Of a stretch of DNA of 64,000 bases, positions 57,008 to 64,000 are shown in pieces; the first letter of the stretch is position 1; each line of letters begins with the position of its first letter. The notes under the pieces were generated by a model. That model was not told the DNA's origin and searched no databases. It saw only the letters and a program-made list of their open reading frames with translations. The position numbers and the translations under genes were made by a program. Origin of the DNA: Lacticaseibacillus pabuli (lineage in GTDB: Bacteria > Bacillota > Bacilli > Lactobacillales > Lactobacillaceae); contig NZ_CP117884.1 of NCBI RefSeq assembly GCF_028736235.1, positions 806,001 through 870,000 of the forward strand, read 5' to 3'.

Positions 57008-58366
57008 ATGGAAAACCAATTTAAACAATACGACCTGCGTCCCGAACTCATTGAAGCATTAACCAACAATGATTTTGTGAAGCCAACGCCGATTCAGGAG
57101 AAAGTTATTCCCAAGGCGCTCCGCGGCAAATCAATCATCGGGCAGTCGCAGACGGGCTCTGGGAAGACACTTGCCTTCCTCTTGCCAATTATTAACAACG
57201 TCGACCCGAGCGAAAACGAGCTTCAGACGGTTATTACGGCGCCAAGCCGTGAGCTGGCCAACCAGATATACGAAGCTGCCAAGCAGTTGCAGGGTGCCCG
57301 TGACGGCCTCCGCATCGGCCGCTTTGTGGGTGGGACCGACCGTGGTCGCCAGGAAAAGAAGCTCGAAGAAAACAACGTGCACATCGCCATCGGGACACCA
57401 GGTCGAATTCTCGATCTGTTGACTGACGAGGCGCTCATGGGTCACACCGTGCGCACTTTCGTGGTCGATGAGGCGGACATGACGCTCGACATGGGTTTCC
57501 TGGACACAGTGGACAAGATTGCCAGCACCTTCCCAGAAAAGTTGCAGATGATGGTCTTCTCCGCAACGATTCCGCAGAAGTTGCAGCCATTCTTGAAGAA
57601 GTACATGTCCAGCCCATTAATCATCGAACTGAAGCCACAGTCCGTTATCGCGGACTCTGTGGATAACTGGCTCATTGCCAAGAAGGGCCGCAATACCAAC
57701 GAGCTGATTTTCAAACTGCTCAAGATTGCGAACCCATATCTTGCTCTGATTTTCGCAAATACGAAAACCAGTGTCGATGAGATTCATGATTACCTGAAGC
57801 ACCAGGGCCTGCGTGTGGCCAAGATTCACGGCGGTGTTGAGCCCCGCGAACGTCGGCGCACGATGAAGGCCGTTGCGGCGCAGAAGTACCAGTACGTCGT
57901 CGCAACCGATCTGGCTGCGCGCGGGATTGACGTGAAGGGTGTTTCACACGTCATTAACGCCGAGATTCCGAGTGACAACGAGTTCTTCATTCACCGTGTT
58001 GGTCGTACCGGCCGCAACGGCATGACGGGGACCGCCATCACTTTGTACGCGCCAGGCGAAGAAAACAAAATCGCCGAACTCGAAGCGATGGGCATTAAGT
58101 TCACGCCTAAAGCAATCAAGAACGACGAGATTGTGGACAGTCACGATCGTAACCGCCGTGTAAAACGCACGAAGGAAAACGAAAAGCTGTCGCAGACGAT
58201 GTACGGGATGCTCAAGAAGGAACAGAAGAAGCACAAGCCTGGGTACAAGAAGAAGGTACGTAAGGCCGTTGAGAAGGAAGCGTGGTTCAACCGCCGTGTT
58301 GAAAAACGTGAGGCGCTGCGAGCTAACAAACGTAAGAACAAGTCGAAGGGTCTGAATAAGGCTTAA
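57008..58366 (+). CDS. DEAD-box RNA helicase, CshB-like
   Basis: A 452-residue helicase. Q motif PTPIQEKVIP, motif I SQTGSGKT (~residues 44-51), motif II DEAD within VVDEADMTLD, motif III SAT, motif V ARGID and motif VI HRVGRTGRNG all appear. The C-terminus is very basic (~390-452), as in CshB-type cold-shock helicases involved in ribosome assembly. It lies 4 bp after the NrnA-like gene. Confidence 0.94.
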   Translation: MENQFKQYDLRPELIEALTNNDFVKPTPIQEKVIPKALRGKSIIGQSQTGSGKTLAFLLPIINNVDPSENELQTVITAPSRELANQIYEAAKQLQGARDGLRIGRFVGGTDRGRQEKKLEENNVHIAIGTPGRILDLLTDEALMGHTVRTFVVDEADMTLDMGFLDTVDKIASTFPEKLQMMVFSATIPQKLQPFLKKYMSSPLIIELKPQSVIADSVDNWLIAKKGRNTNELIFKLLKIANPYLALIFANTKTSVDEIHDYLKHQGLRVAKIHGGVEPRERRRTMKAVAAQKYQYVVATDLAARGIDVKGVSHVINAEIPSDNEFFIHRVGRTGRNGMTGTAITLYAPGEENKIAELEAMGIKFTPKAIKNDEIVDSHDRNRRVKRTKENEKLSQTMYGMLKKEQKKHKPGYKKKVRKAVEKEAWFNRRVEKREALRANKRKNKSKGLNKA

Positions 58367-58384
58367 ATTACACGAAATTTGATG

Positions 58385-58420
58385 GGGCGTTCATCCACAG
58401 TATGGGTGAACGCCCTTTGA
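58385..58420 (+). terminator. Terminator of the helicase gene
   Basis: GGGCGTTCATCC (58385-58396) pairs with GGGTGAACGCCC (58404-58415) with one mismatch-like bulge, then TTTG. Confidence 0.72.
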
Positions 58421-58558
58421 CTTACATATTTGCAACGTTAGATGCTTGTTATGCCATATGGAAAAGCGAATAATTAAATCTGGTTTGAATTATCAAGTAT
58501 AATTATCAGTTTTTACCATGTAGCGCTTGCGGACTTGGAGAATAGGAGTATTGAATTA

Positions 58559-59149
58559 ATGAAAATTGCAAAACCGGTTGTTATTGGGTTGTTGAGCGTA
58601 TTGGTACTCACGGCGTGTGGTCAAAAGCAGTCTAAGGGGACAACCGCTTCACACGTTAAAGTAAGCAACGTTAAAAAGACGAATCATTTGGCAGAATCGG
58701 CTTCGAAACAGTCTTCATCTACGTCATCATCTAGTTCTACATCGTCCTCTAGCAATTCTTCTAGTCAAAAATCAACGCCTGCTAAGCAATATACCGTGGC
58801 GCAGTTTGCTACCATTGCGATGACAGTTGCCACATCAGCAGGACAAAGTGACGCGCAACTTTCCCAGAGTGTGAGTGGATTGGCTGACATGCTGGCAAAT
58901 CTTGTTTACACACCGACACCAGATGAAAATGGTCAGTATTCAGTTTCAGGACAAACTCAGATGAATACTTTCTATTTCCTTGTGAATGGAGACCAACTAA
59001 CAGTTAAACCCGCAAATCCAGATGCACAACAAATGGACCCAATCACGGTGCAGATTTCACACGTGGGCGCCTTGTTGTTTACTGGCGCAAATGCGAAAAC
59101 AGGTAACGCTATTGCAAATGGCATGAAAACAGAATCTGACGATGAGTAG
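58559..59149 (+). CDS. Ser-rich secreted lipoprotein of unknown function
   Basis: A 196-residue lipoprotein. Signal peptide MKIAKPVVIGLLSVLVLTAC ends in a lipobox LTAC (residues 17-20), so it should be lipid-anchored at Cys20. A Ser/Thr linker (~45-70) leads to a globular domain that ends near residue 196. AGGAG precedes ATG 58559. The region, AT-richer than its neighbours, also holds a perfect TATAAT (58498-58503). The domain was not recognised. It is upstream of a second lipoprotein gene by 11 bp. Confidence 0.82.
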   Translation: MKIAKPVVIGLLSVLVLTACGQKQSKGTTASHVKVSNVKKTNHLAESASKQSSSTSSSSSTSSSSNSSSQKSTPAKQYTVAQFATIAMTVATSAGQSDAQLSQSVSGLADMLANLVYTPTPDENGQYSVSGQTQMNTFYFLVNGDQLTVKPANPDAQQMDPITVQISHVGALLFTGANAKTGNAIANGMKTESDDE

Positions 59150-59160
59150 GGAGCTTAATA

Positions 59161-59856
59161 ATGAAAATCAAAACAGCAATTATTGGCTTGGCCGTACTGA
59201 CGATGCTTGCCGGTTGTGGCCAGCAACAGTCCAAGTTTGATCGATTTGGTGGGCATAATCAGGCAACATCCAGTAAATCCAACAAGAATAGCAATTCAGC
59301 TAGCCAAACCCACAAGAGGGGATCAAAGAAATTTGGCAAGGCCTCCGCGGACAAACCACGCGCCAAAGCAACGACAAAGTTTTCACAGGCATCTAATTCA
59401 ACCAGAACCAGCCAAACATCGCAACAGCCTCGCCAGAGTGCAGCTCCCTGGTCTTCATCCAAAGCTAGTCAGCTAGCCAGTTTCATGGCGAGTTGGGGGA
59501 CAACGATGAAACAGCAATACCAGCAATACGGTCCGGGTCATAGCGTCAGTTTCTATGGCCAAAATGAGCCAGATGATATGAGTAGCGAGCCACCAGCAGT
59601 AAACAATCAGCGAATCAGCATTGCTTGGTCGGACAACGGGAAAACCAGTGCGGACTATGCATTAGTTGCGGTTTATTCGGATGCCGAGACTCAGGACTTT
59701 GGGGATCAACACTTGTATTTCTTCACGCTCTACCATGGCAGCCCAGTTGTGCTCGTTACGATGCAGAATCAAGGCATGAATGATGGCTATCTGCATTTTG
59801 ACGTCACGCAGAATACAACACTGAAAAATGGTTTTGCAAAGATTGTGAACGGGTAA
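59161..59856 (+). CDS. Lipoprotein with DUF4767-like domain
   Basis: A 231-residue lipoprotein. Signal peptide ends LAGC at Cys19; a long Ser/Lys/Thr/Gln linker (~22-90) is followed by a domain beginning SKASQLASFMASWGTTM, like the DUF4767 family of lactobacillar lipoproteins. GGGAG precedes ATG 59161. Function unknown. It is probably cotranscribed with the first lipoprotein. Confidence 0.82.
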   Translation: MKIKTAIIGLAVLTMLAGCGQQQSKFDRFGGHNQATSSKSNKNSNSASQTHKRGSKKFGKASADKPRAKATTKFSQASNSTRTSQTSQQPRQSAAPWSSSKASQLASFMASWGTTMKQQYQQYGPGHSVSFYGQNEPDDMSSEPPAVNNQRISIAWSDNGKTSADYALVAVYSDAETQDFGDQHLYFFTLYHGSPVVLVTMQNQGMNDGYLHFDVTQNTTLKNGFAKIVNG

Positions 59857-59883
59857 AGAACATCAAATGAAGTGTCAAAAAAA

Positions 59884-59925
59884 AGACAGACTTGCAAGGA
59901 ATGACACGCAAGCCTGTCTCTTTTT
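59884..59925. terminator. Bidirectional terminator between lipoproteins and Rgg-like genes
   Basis: AGACAGACTTGC (59884-59895) and GCAAGCCTGTCT (59908-59919) pair with one mismatch and have A- and T-runs on the outside. Confidence 0.88.
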
Positions 59926-60811
59926 AACGATTTCGCATCCGTTTGATAAAATCGGCCATTTCTGAAACGCCCATCATATCGATAAGGCTCCCGCAAAGCT
60001 GGTTGGCATCGAGTGCGGCGTCTTCATTAGCATCTGTGCGCTCAACAGCAAATTGAGCAACCGCAATGCAGAATTGTCGAGAAGCGGCGATGAAGACGGC
60101 ATCTACATCACCCAGAAAAGGACCGGTCGGCATTGCCTGTGCATCGATCAACATTTCAGCAGCAATCGCGGTTTCGTCGTTTTTAATGGCAATCAGCAGG
60201 AGGTTACGAATACAGAACAAGAGTGATGGCATATAACCAGTCAACAGTTCACCAGCACGCAATCTGTCACTGATTGGTTTGTAAATGGCATATGCCTTTT
60301 TCGGGGGGATACAGCCGCAAATATAGGCGAACAACTCGTACTCATGATCTGTCCAGTGGCCGTCAGTGGTTTTAAAGAATTTCGTTACGACTTGGCGCTC
60401 CGCGAGAGGTAAGCGATAATTGGAATCACGTCGGCGTCGAACCTTGGTGCGTAGCTCAATAGCATTCACCGTTGCCAGTGGATTGCCCATTTCGTCGGCA
60501 TGCTGTTTATAGTCCCGAACGACGCGGTCAGCATCAGCGAAATCGTGTTTGGCAGTTAACGTACTAATTTCGTTGTGCGCGTGTAATAAGGGCATTGCCG
60601 CGGCATCGTACAGCAAATTGTTAATGTCTTCCCGTGCGAGTCCGATGGCATTCATCAGGGCAAAGGTTTTTTCGTTACCAAAATGTTGCCGGTCGTTTTC
60701 AAACCGTGAGAGACTAGCCGTAGACGTCATGGCACCCGCGGCGTCAGTTAGACTTAGACCATTACCGATGCGGGTTTCCTTGAACATGGTGGCTAATGCT
60801 TGACTATTCAT
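59924..60811 (-). CDS. Rgg/PrgX-like transcriptional regulator (second of two)
   Basis: A 295-residue protein with an N-terminal XRE-type helix-turn-helix (TASLSRFENDRQHFGNEKTFAL, residues ~31-52) and a long all-helical C-terminus (~80-295) of the TPR-like Rgg/PrgX peptide-binding type. AGGAGG precedes ATG 60811. It overlaps the upstream regulator by 8 bp and so is translationally coupled. Rgg proteins sense short peptides; no cognate peptide gene was found nearby. Confidence 0.8.
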   Translation of the reverse strand: MNSQALATMFKETRIGNGLSLTDAAGAMTSTASLSRFENDRQHFGNEKTFALMNAIGLAREDINNLLYDAAAMPLLHAHNEISTLTAKHDFADADRVVRDYKQHADEMGNPLATVNAIELRTKVRRRRDSNYRLPLAERQVVTKFFKTTDGHWTDHEYELFAYICGCIPPKKAYAIYKPISDRLRAGELLTGYMPSLLFCIRNLLLIAIKNDETAIAAEMLIDAQAMPTGPFLGDVDAVFIAASRQFCIAVAQFAVERTDANEDAALDANQLCGSLIDMMGVSEMADFIKRMRNR

Positions 60812-61694
60812 TTGTGGCCTCCTGCGCGTCGCAACTTGTGGTATGCCACAGTTGAAGGCGGTCTGCCAACACGGCCAAGCCGATTGTCCGTAAACTGGAG
60901 ATGTTAGTCGCAATCTCTGGCGTTGGCTTCGGTTGATTTTGCGCGATGATGAGGTGCATGAGTAAAGCGCGCTGTGGTGACATATGGATTTGCAGCGCGG
61001 TTGACGTCAGTGCCCGCACTGGTGCGGTAACATCTTTACCAAACATCTGCAGATGCTGGGCAATGGTGACGGCTGCGTCAAAGAACGCGAGGCGGTAAAG
61101 AAAATTAGGATTGCCTAGTTCTTTATCGGTAACGAGAGCAGCCATTAAGTCAAAACCGGTTTGTGCTGCCTCAATAGTCATGAACCACTGTGAATACTGC
61201 AGTAACATGAAATCTAGCAAGTGCCAAACGGTCTTGCCGGTCAAAAAATCGAGCACACGATGCTGGTCTTCAGTAGCCAACTTGCAGTCAGACTTTAGGA
61301 CGTGGGGGAAGTCGCATAACTGTTGCATACTATGAAAAAGAATCATGTAAATTTCGTCTAGCGGAGAGGGCTGGGTTGCGGTAGCCGCAGCGTATGCTGC
61401 AATTGCCCGATTAGCTCGCGCCTCATCACCCGCGGCAATAGCCAGTTGTAGTTGATCCGCCGTCTGTTCCCAAAACGGGGTGAAGTGATTGGTCTGGACG
61501 TGCAAATCAAAGAAGGACAAGCCGACGCGGTCAAAAGTGTCCAACATCAGGTCGACTGCCAGTTCGGTTTTACCATTCTCGAATCGTGATAAGGACGATT
61601 TTGAACTCGAAATCGCATCAGCCAAACTGATATTGTGATTCATTCGGGTATTTTTGATTAACGCCCGTAATGAAATTTTGTTATCTGCAGTCAT
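60804..61694 (-). CDS. Rgg/PrgX-like transcriptional regulator (first of two)
   Basis: A 296-residue paralogue of the next gene. HTH residues ~20-45 (SLADAISSSKSSLSRFENGKTE), then a helical domain (FWEQTADQLQLAIAAGDEARANRAIAAY). GGAGG precedes ATG 61694, which rules out the longer frame to 61733. The two regulators resemble each other in layout more than in sequence, so they are not a recent duplication. Confidence 0.8.
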   Translation of the reverse strand: MTADNKISLRALIKNTRMNHNISLADAISSSKSSLSRFENGKTELAVDLMLDTFDRVGLSFFDLHVQTNHFTPFWEQTADQLQLAIAAGDEARANRAIAAYAAATATQPSPLDEIYMILFHSMQQLCDFPHVLKSDCKLATEDQHRVLDFLTGKTVWHLLDFMLLQYSQWFMTIEAAQTGFDLMAALVTDKELGNPNFLYRLAFFDAAVTIAQHLQMFGKDVTAPVRALTSTALQIHMSPQRALLMHLIIAQNQPKPTPEIATNISSLRTIGLAVLADRLQLWHTTSCDAQEATNE

Positions 61695-61806
61695 TTTCCT
61701 GCCTCCAGCTATGATATGTCCCCATATTAGCATTATTGTTTATAATTACCACTCATCACCACAGACGACGCAATCTGACGAGAAAAAGATGCCTATTCCA
61801 AAATGC

Positions 61807-61836
61807 TTGACAGTAACAGCCTCAAAACCCTATAAT
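61807..61836 (+). promoter_or_regulatory. Promoter of alaS
   Basis: Perfect TTGACA (61807-61812) and TATAAT (61831-61836) are 18 bp apart. It is one of the strongest promoters in the window. Confidence 0.88.
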
Positions 61837-61842
61837 TTCAAC

Positions 61843-62035
61843 GTTAGGATATGTCTTAAGTCTTGGCCGACCCTACAGAAAAGATTGTGTGCTGAGAACA
61901 ATCTGGTCCAAGCTTTGAAGATGCTACCTGATGACCTTTAACTAAAACAATAGAGTGGTATACGATGACACATCGTTGCAATCAAGGTGGTACCGCGCAT
62001 TTTGCGCCCTTGAATTTGCAGCGGTGTTTTTATTT
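61843..62035 (+). promoter_or_regulatory. Alanine T-box leader of alaS
   Basis: The T-box core AAGGTGGTACCGCG is at 61984-61997. The specifier is GCT (61923-61925), an Ala codon, in the sequence GATGCTACC; the following base is A. A terminator (ACCGCGCA 61992-61999 with TGCAGCGGT 62017-62025) and T-run (62027-62035) overlap it as expected. Uncharged tRNA-Ala should prevent termination. Confidence 0.9.
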
Positions 62036-62097
62036 TCTAACCGCTCGGGGCATTGGTCACAGGCAACGTAATTAATTATCGGGAGGAAATATTTAGC

Positions 62098-64000
62098 ATG
62101 AAGCAAATGAGTAGCGCCGAGGTACGCCAAACGTTCCTCGACTTTTTCCAGAGTAAGGGGCACTTTGTTGAACCAAGTGCCAGCCTCGTGCCAAAGGATG
62201 ATCCAACGCTCTTGTGGATTAACTCTGGTGTCGCAACCCTGAAGAAGTACTTTGACGGGACCGTGATTCCTGAAAATCCACGGATTACGAACGCACAAAA
62301 ATCAATTCGGACCAATGATATTGAAAACGTCGGGAAGACTGCCCGTCACCTGACCTTCTTTGAAATGCTGGGTAACTTCTCCGTTGGGGACTACTTCAAG
62401 AAGGAAGTTATTCCTTGGGCGTGGGAACTGCTGACTGACCCTAAGTGGTTTGGCCTGGATAAGGACAAGCTGTACATTACCGTTTACCCTAAGGACCAGG
62501 AATCCAAGCAACTTTGGGAAAAGACGGGTGTGCCTGCTAGCCATATCTATGAAGTCGAAGATAACTTCTGGGATATTGGTGGCGGTCCATGTGGTCCTGA
62601 TTCCGAAGTGTTCTACGACCGCGGCCAGAGCTTTAACAACATTCCTGAAGACGACCCAGAAAACTACCCTGGTGGCGAAAACGAACGTTACCTTGAAATC
62701 TGGAATATCGTGTTCTCCCAGTTCAACCACTTGCCAGATGGTCGCATTGTTGACCAGCCGCACAAGAACATTGATACGGGGATGGGCCTCGAACGTGTCG
62801 TTTCTGTCATCCAAAACACCAAGACGAACTTCGAAACGGATCTGTTCATGCCAATCATCAAGGCCGTTGAAAAGCTGTCTGACGGCAAGAAGTATGGACT
62901 GAATGATGCCGACGACGTTTCCTTCAAGATCATCGCTGACCATGCCCGCACGGTTACCTTCGCCATTGGTGATGGTGCGCTACCAAGTAACGAGGGGCGT
63001 GGCTATGTTCTTCGTCGTTTGATTCGTCGTGCGATTGTGAACGGGAAGAAACTCGGTATTAACGACGACTTCCTCTACAAGCTGGTGCCCGTGGTCGGCA
63101 AGATCATGGAATCCTACTATCCAGAAGTGCTGAAGAACCAGGCGTTCATCCAGAAGGTCATTGAATCTGAAGAGGCACGTTTCCGTTCTAGCCTGGATGC
63201 TGGGATGAGCATGCTCGATAACGTCATGGCAAAACTCAAGAAGAGCGGCGACAAGAAGATTTCGGGTGACGACGCCTTCCTGCTGTTCGATACTTACGGT
63301 TTCCCAGTCGAAATGACTAATGAAATCGCTGAGGATAGCGGCCTGACCGTTGACATGGATGGTTTCAAGGCCAACATGGAGCAACAACGTGCCCGCGCAC
63401 GTGCTGCCCGTAGCAACGCCCAGTCCATGGGTAACCAGGATACGACCTTGATGGATATCAAGACCGATTCCAAGTTTACCGGTTGGACCAGTGTCAAGGA
63501 AGACGATGCGGTTCTGACCGACATCGTTAAGAATGACACGTCCGTTGATGAAGTGAGTGATGGCAAGGTTGCCGTTGTCTTTGACAAGACGCCATTCTAC
63601 GCCGAAATGGGTGGCCAAGTGGCTGACCACGGGACAATTGCAACGCAGGACGGGACCGTCGTTGCGCAGGTTGTGGATGTCCAGCACGCACCAAATGGGC
63701 AAAACCTGCACACCATCGAGGTTTCCGGCCCAATGAACAAGGGTGACAAGTACGTCCTGTCTGTTGACACGGCACGTCGTCACAAGGTGTCACTGAACCA
63801 TACTGCGACCCACTTGCTGGATCAGTCGTTGCGTAACATCTTGGGTGAACACACGCACCAGGCGGGGTCTTTGGTTGAACCCGACTACCTGCGCTTTGAC
63901 TTCACCAACTTTGGTCAGGTAACTGACGAACAACTCGCACAAGTTGAACAGATGGTGAACGAGCAGATCTGGCGTGCATTGCCAATCACAGCCATCGAAA
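62098..64000 (+). CDS. alaS: Alanyl-tRNA synthetase (cut by the window end)
   Basis: The first ~634 residues of the ~870-residue enzyme that charges tRNA-Ala. Class II motifs begin after [17 protein letters not shown]; motif 1/2 regions, the G3:U70-recognition domain and the editing domain follow. The editing-site HxxxH is present as NHTATH near residue ~567. GGGAGG lies 11 bases before ATG 62098. The C-terminal C-Ala domain lies outside the window. Confidence 0.96.
   Translation, partial: MKQMSSAEVRQTFLDFFQSKGHFVEPSASLVPKDDPTLLWINSGVATLKKYFDGTVIPENPRITNAQKSIRTNDIENVGKTARHLTFFEMLGNFSVGDYFKKEVIPWAWELLTDPKWFGLDKDKLYITVYPKDQESKQLWEKTGVPASHIYEVEDNFWDIGGGPCGPDSEVFYDRGQSFNNIPEDDPENYPGGENERYLEIWNIVFSQFNHLPDGRIVDQPHKNIDTGMGLERVVSVIQNTKTNFETDLFMPIIKAVEKLSDGKKYGLNDADDVSFKIIADHARTVTFAIGDGALPSNEGRGYVLRRLIRRAIVNGKKLGINDDFLYKLVPVVGKIMESYYPEVLKNQAFIQKVIESEEARFRSSLDAGMSMLDNVMAKLKKSGDKKISGDDAFLLFDTYGFPVEMTNEIAEDSGLTVDMDGFKANMEQQRARARAARSNAQSMGNQDTTLMDIKTDSKFTGWTSVKEDDAVLTDIVKNDTSVDEVSDGKVAVVFDKTPFYAEMGGQVADHGTIATQDGTVVAQVVDVQHAPNGQNLHTIEVSGPMNKGDKYVLSVDTARRHKVSLNHTATHLLDQSLRNILGEHTHQAGSLVEPDYLRFDFTNFGQVTDEQLAQVEQMVNEQIWRALPITAIE

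Overview
The window is chromosomal DNA from a Gram-positive lactic acid bacterium, most likely a member of the Lactobacillaceae with a fairly high GC content for that family (judged by eye, not computed). The evidence is a KxYKxGKxW-type signal peptide with an LPQTG sortase anchor, an SLAP (S-layer-type) domain in a secreted protein, a stand-alone Muc_B2-like domain, T-box and THF riboswitch leaders, a CIRCE-controlled groESL operon, and conserved Firmicutes gene order (ffs-dnaX-ybaB-recR-yaaL-tmk-darA-holB-yabA-rsmI; mutS-mutL-ruvA-ruvB-yajC; tsaB-rimI-tsaD). No rRNA, tRNA, IS element, prophage or CRISPR array was found. The species cannot be fixed from the sequence alone.

Layout. 1-3.8 kb: a large wall-anchored fibro-slime adhesin behind an AT-rich upstream region. 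3.9-5.1 kb: an MFS exporter on the minus strand. 5.2-13.8 kb: an RsmC-like methyltransferase, tadA, the SRP RNA, then a long replication/repair run (dnaX to rsmI) ending with an acyl-ACP thioesterase. 13.9-15.9 kb: a secreted CAP/SLAP protein and a folate ECF transporter subunit under a THF riboswitch. 15.9-18.6 kb: an unusual array of 81-bp repeats separated by palindromes, then the tRNA t6A genes. 18.6-24.4 kb: an osmoprotectant ABC transporter, a flavin disulfide oxidoreductase and a LacI regulator/HAD phosphatase pair. 24.5-31.1 kb: an ABC-F ATPase (minus), rex, groESL, a large multi-hairpin inverted repeat, and an aldo-keto reductase. 31.2-36.5 kb: small membrane proteins, a LOG-family hydrolase, a pentapeptide-repeat protein, a KimA-like K+ importer and an RlmA-type rRNA methyltransferase. 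36.6-44.6 kb: mismatch repair and Holliday junction genes, yajC and the Muc_B2-like orphan. 44.7-50.7 kb: glyA and folD (minus), an Ecs-like ABC exporter, and a MetE-like methyltransferase behind a methionine T-box (minus). 51.2-58.4 kb: an MntR-like regulator, zwf, dinB, a YtoI-like regulator, nrnA-like and a DEAD-box helicase. 58.5-61.7 kb: two lipoproteins converging on two tandem Rgg-like regulators. 61.8-64.0 kb: alaS behind an alanine T-box, cut by the window end.

Several genes join into one-carbon metabolism: folate uptake (folT, THF-sensing), glyA and folD (5,10-methylene-THF production and interconversion) and the methionine-responsive MetE-like enzyme. c-di-AMP/osmotic homeostasis is also represented, by the DarA receptor, the KimA-like K+ importer and the Opu-type transporter.

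The least explained signals are: (i) the repeat/palindrome array before tsaB; (ii) the ~200-nt inverted repeat with internal hairpins, two of them with the same loop, between groEL and the aldo-keto reductase; (iii) the lipoprotein pair next to tandem Rgg-like regulators; (iv) the soluble, single-domain Muc_B2-like protein.
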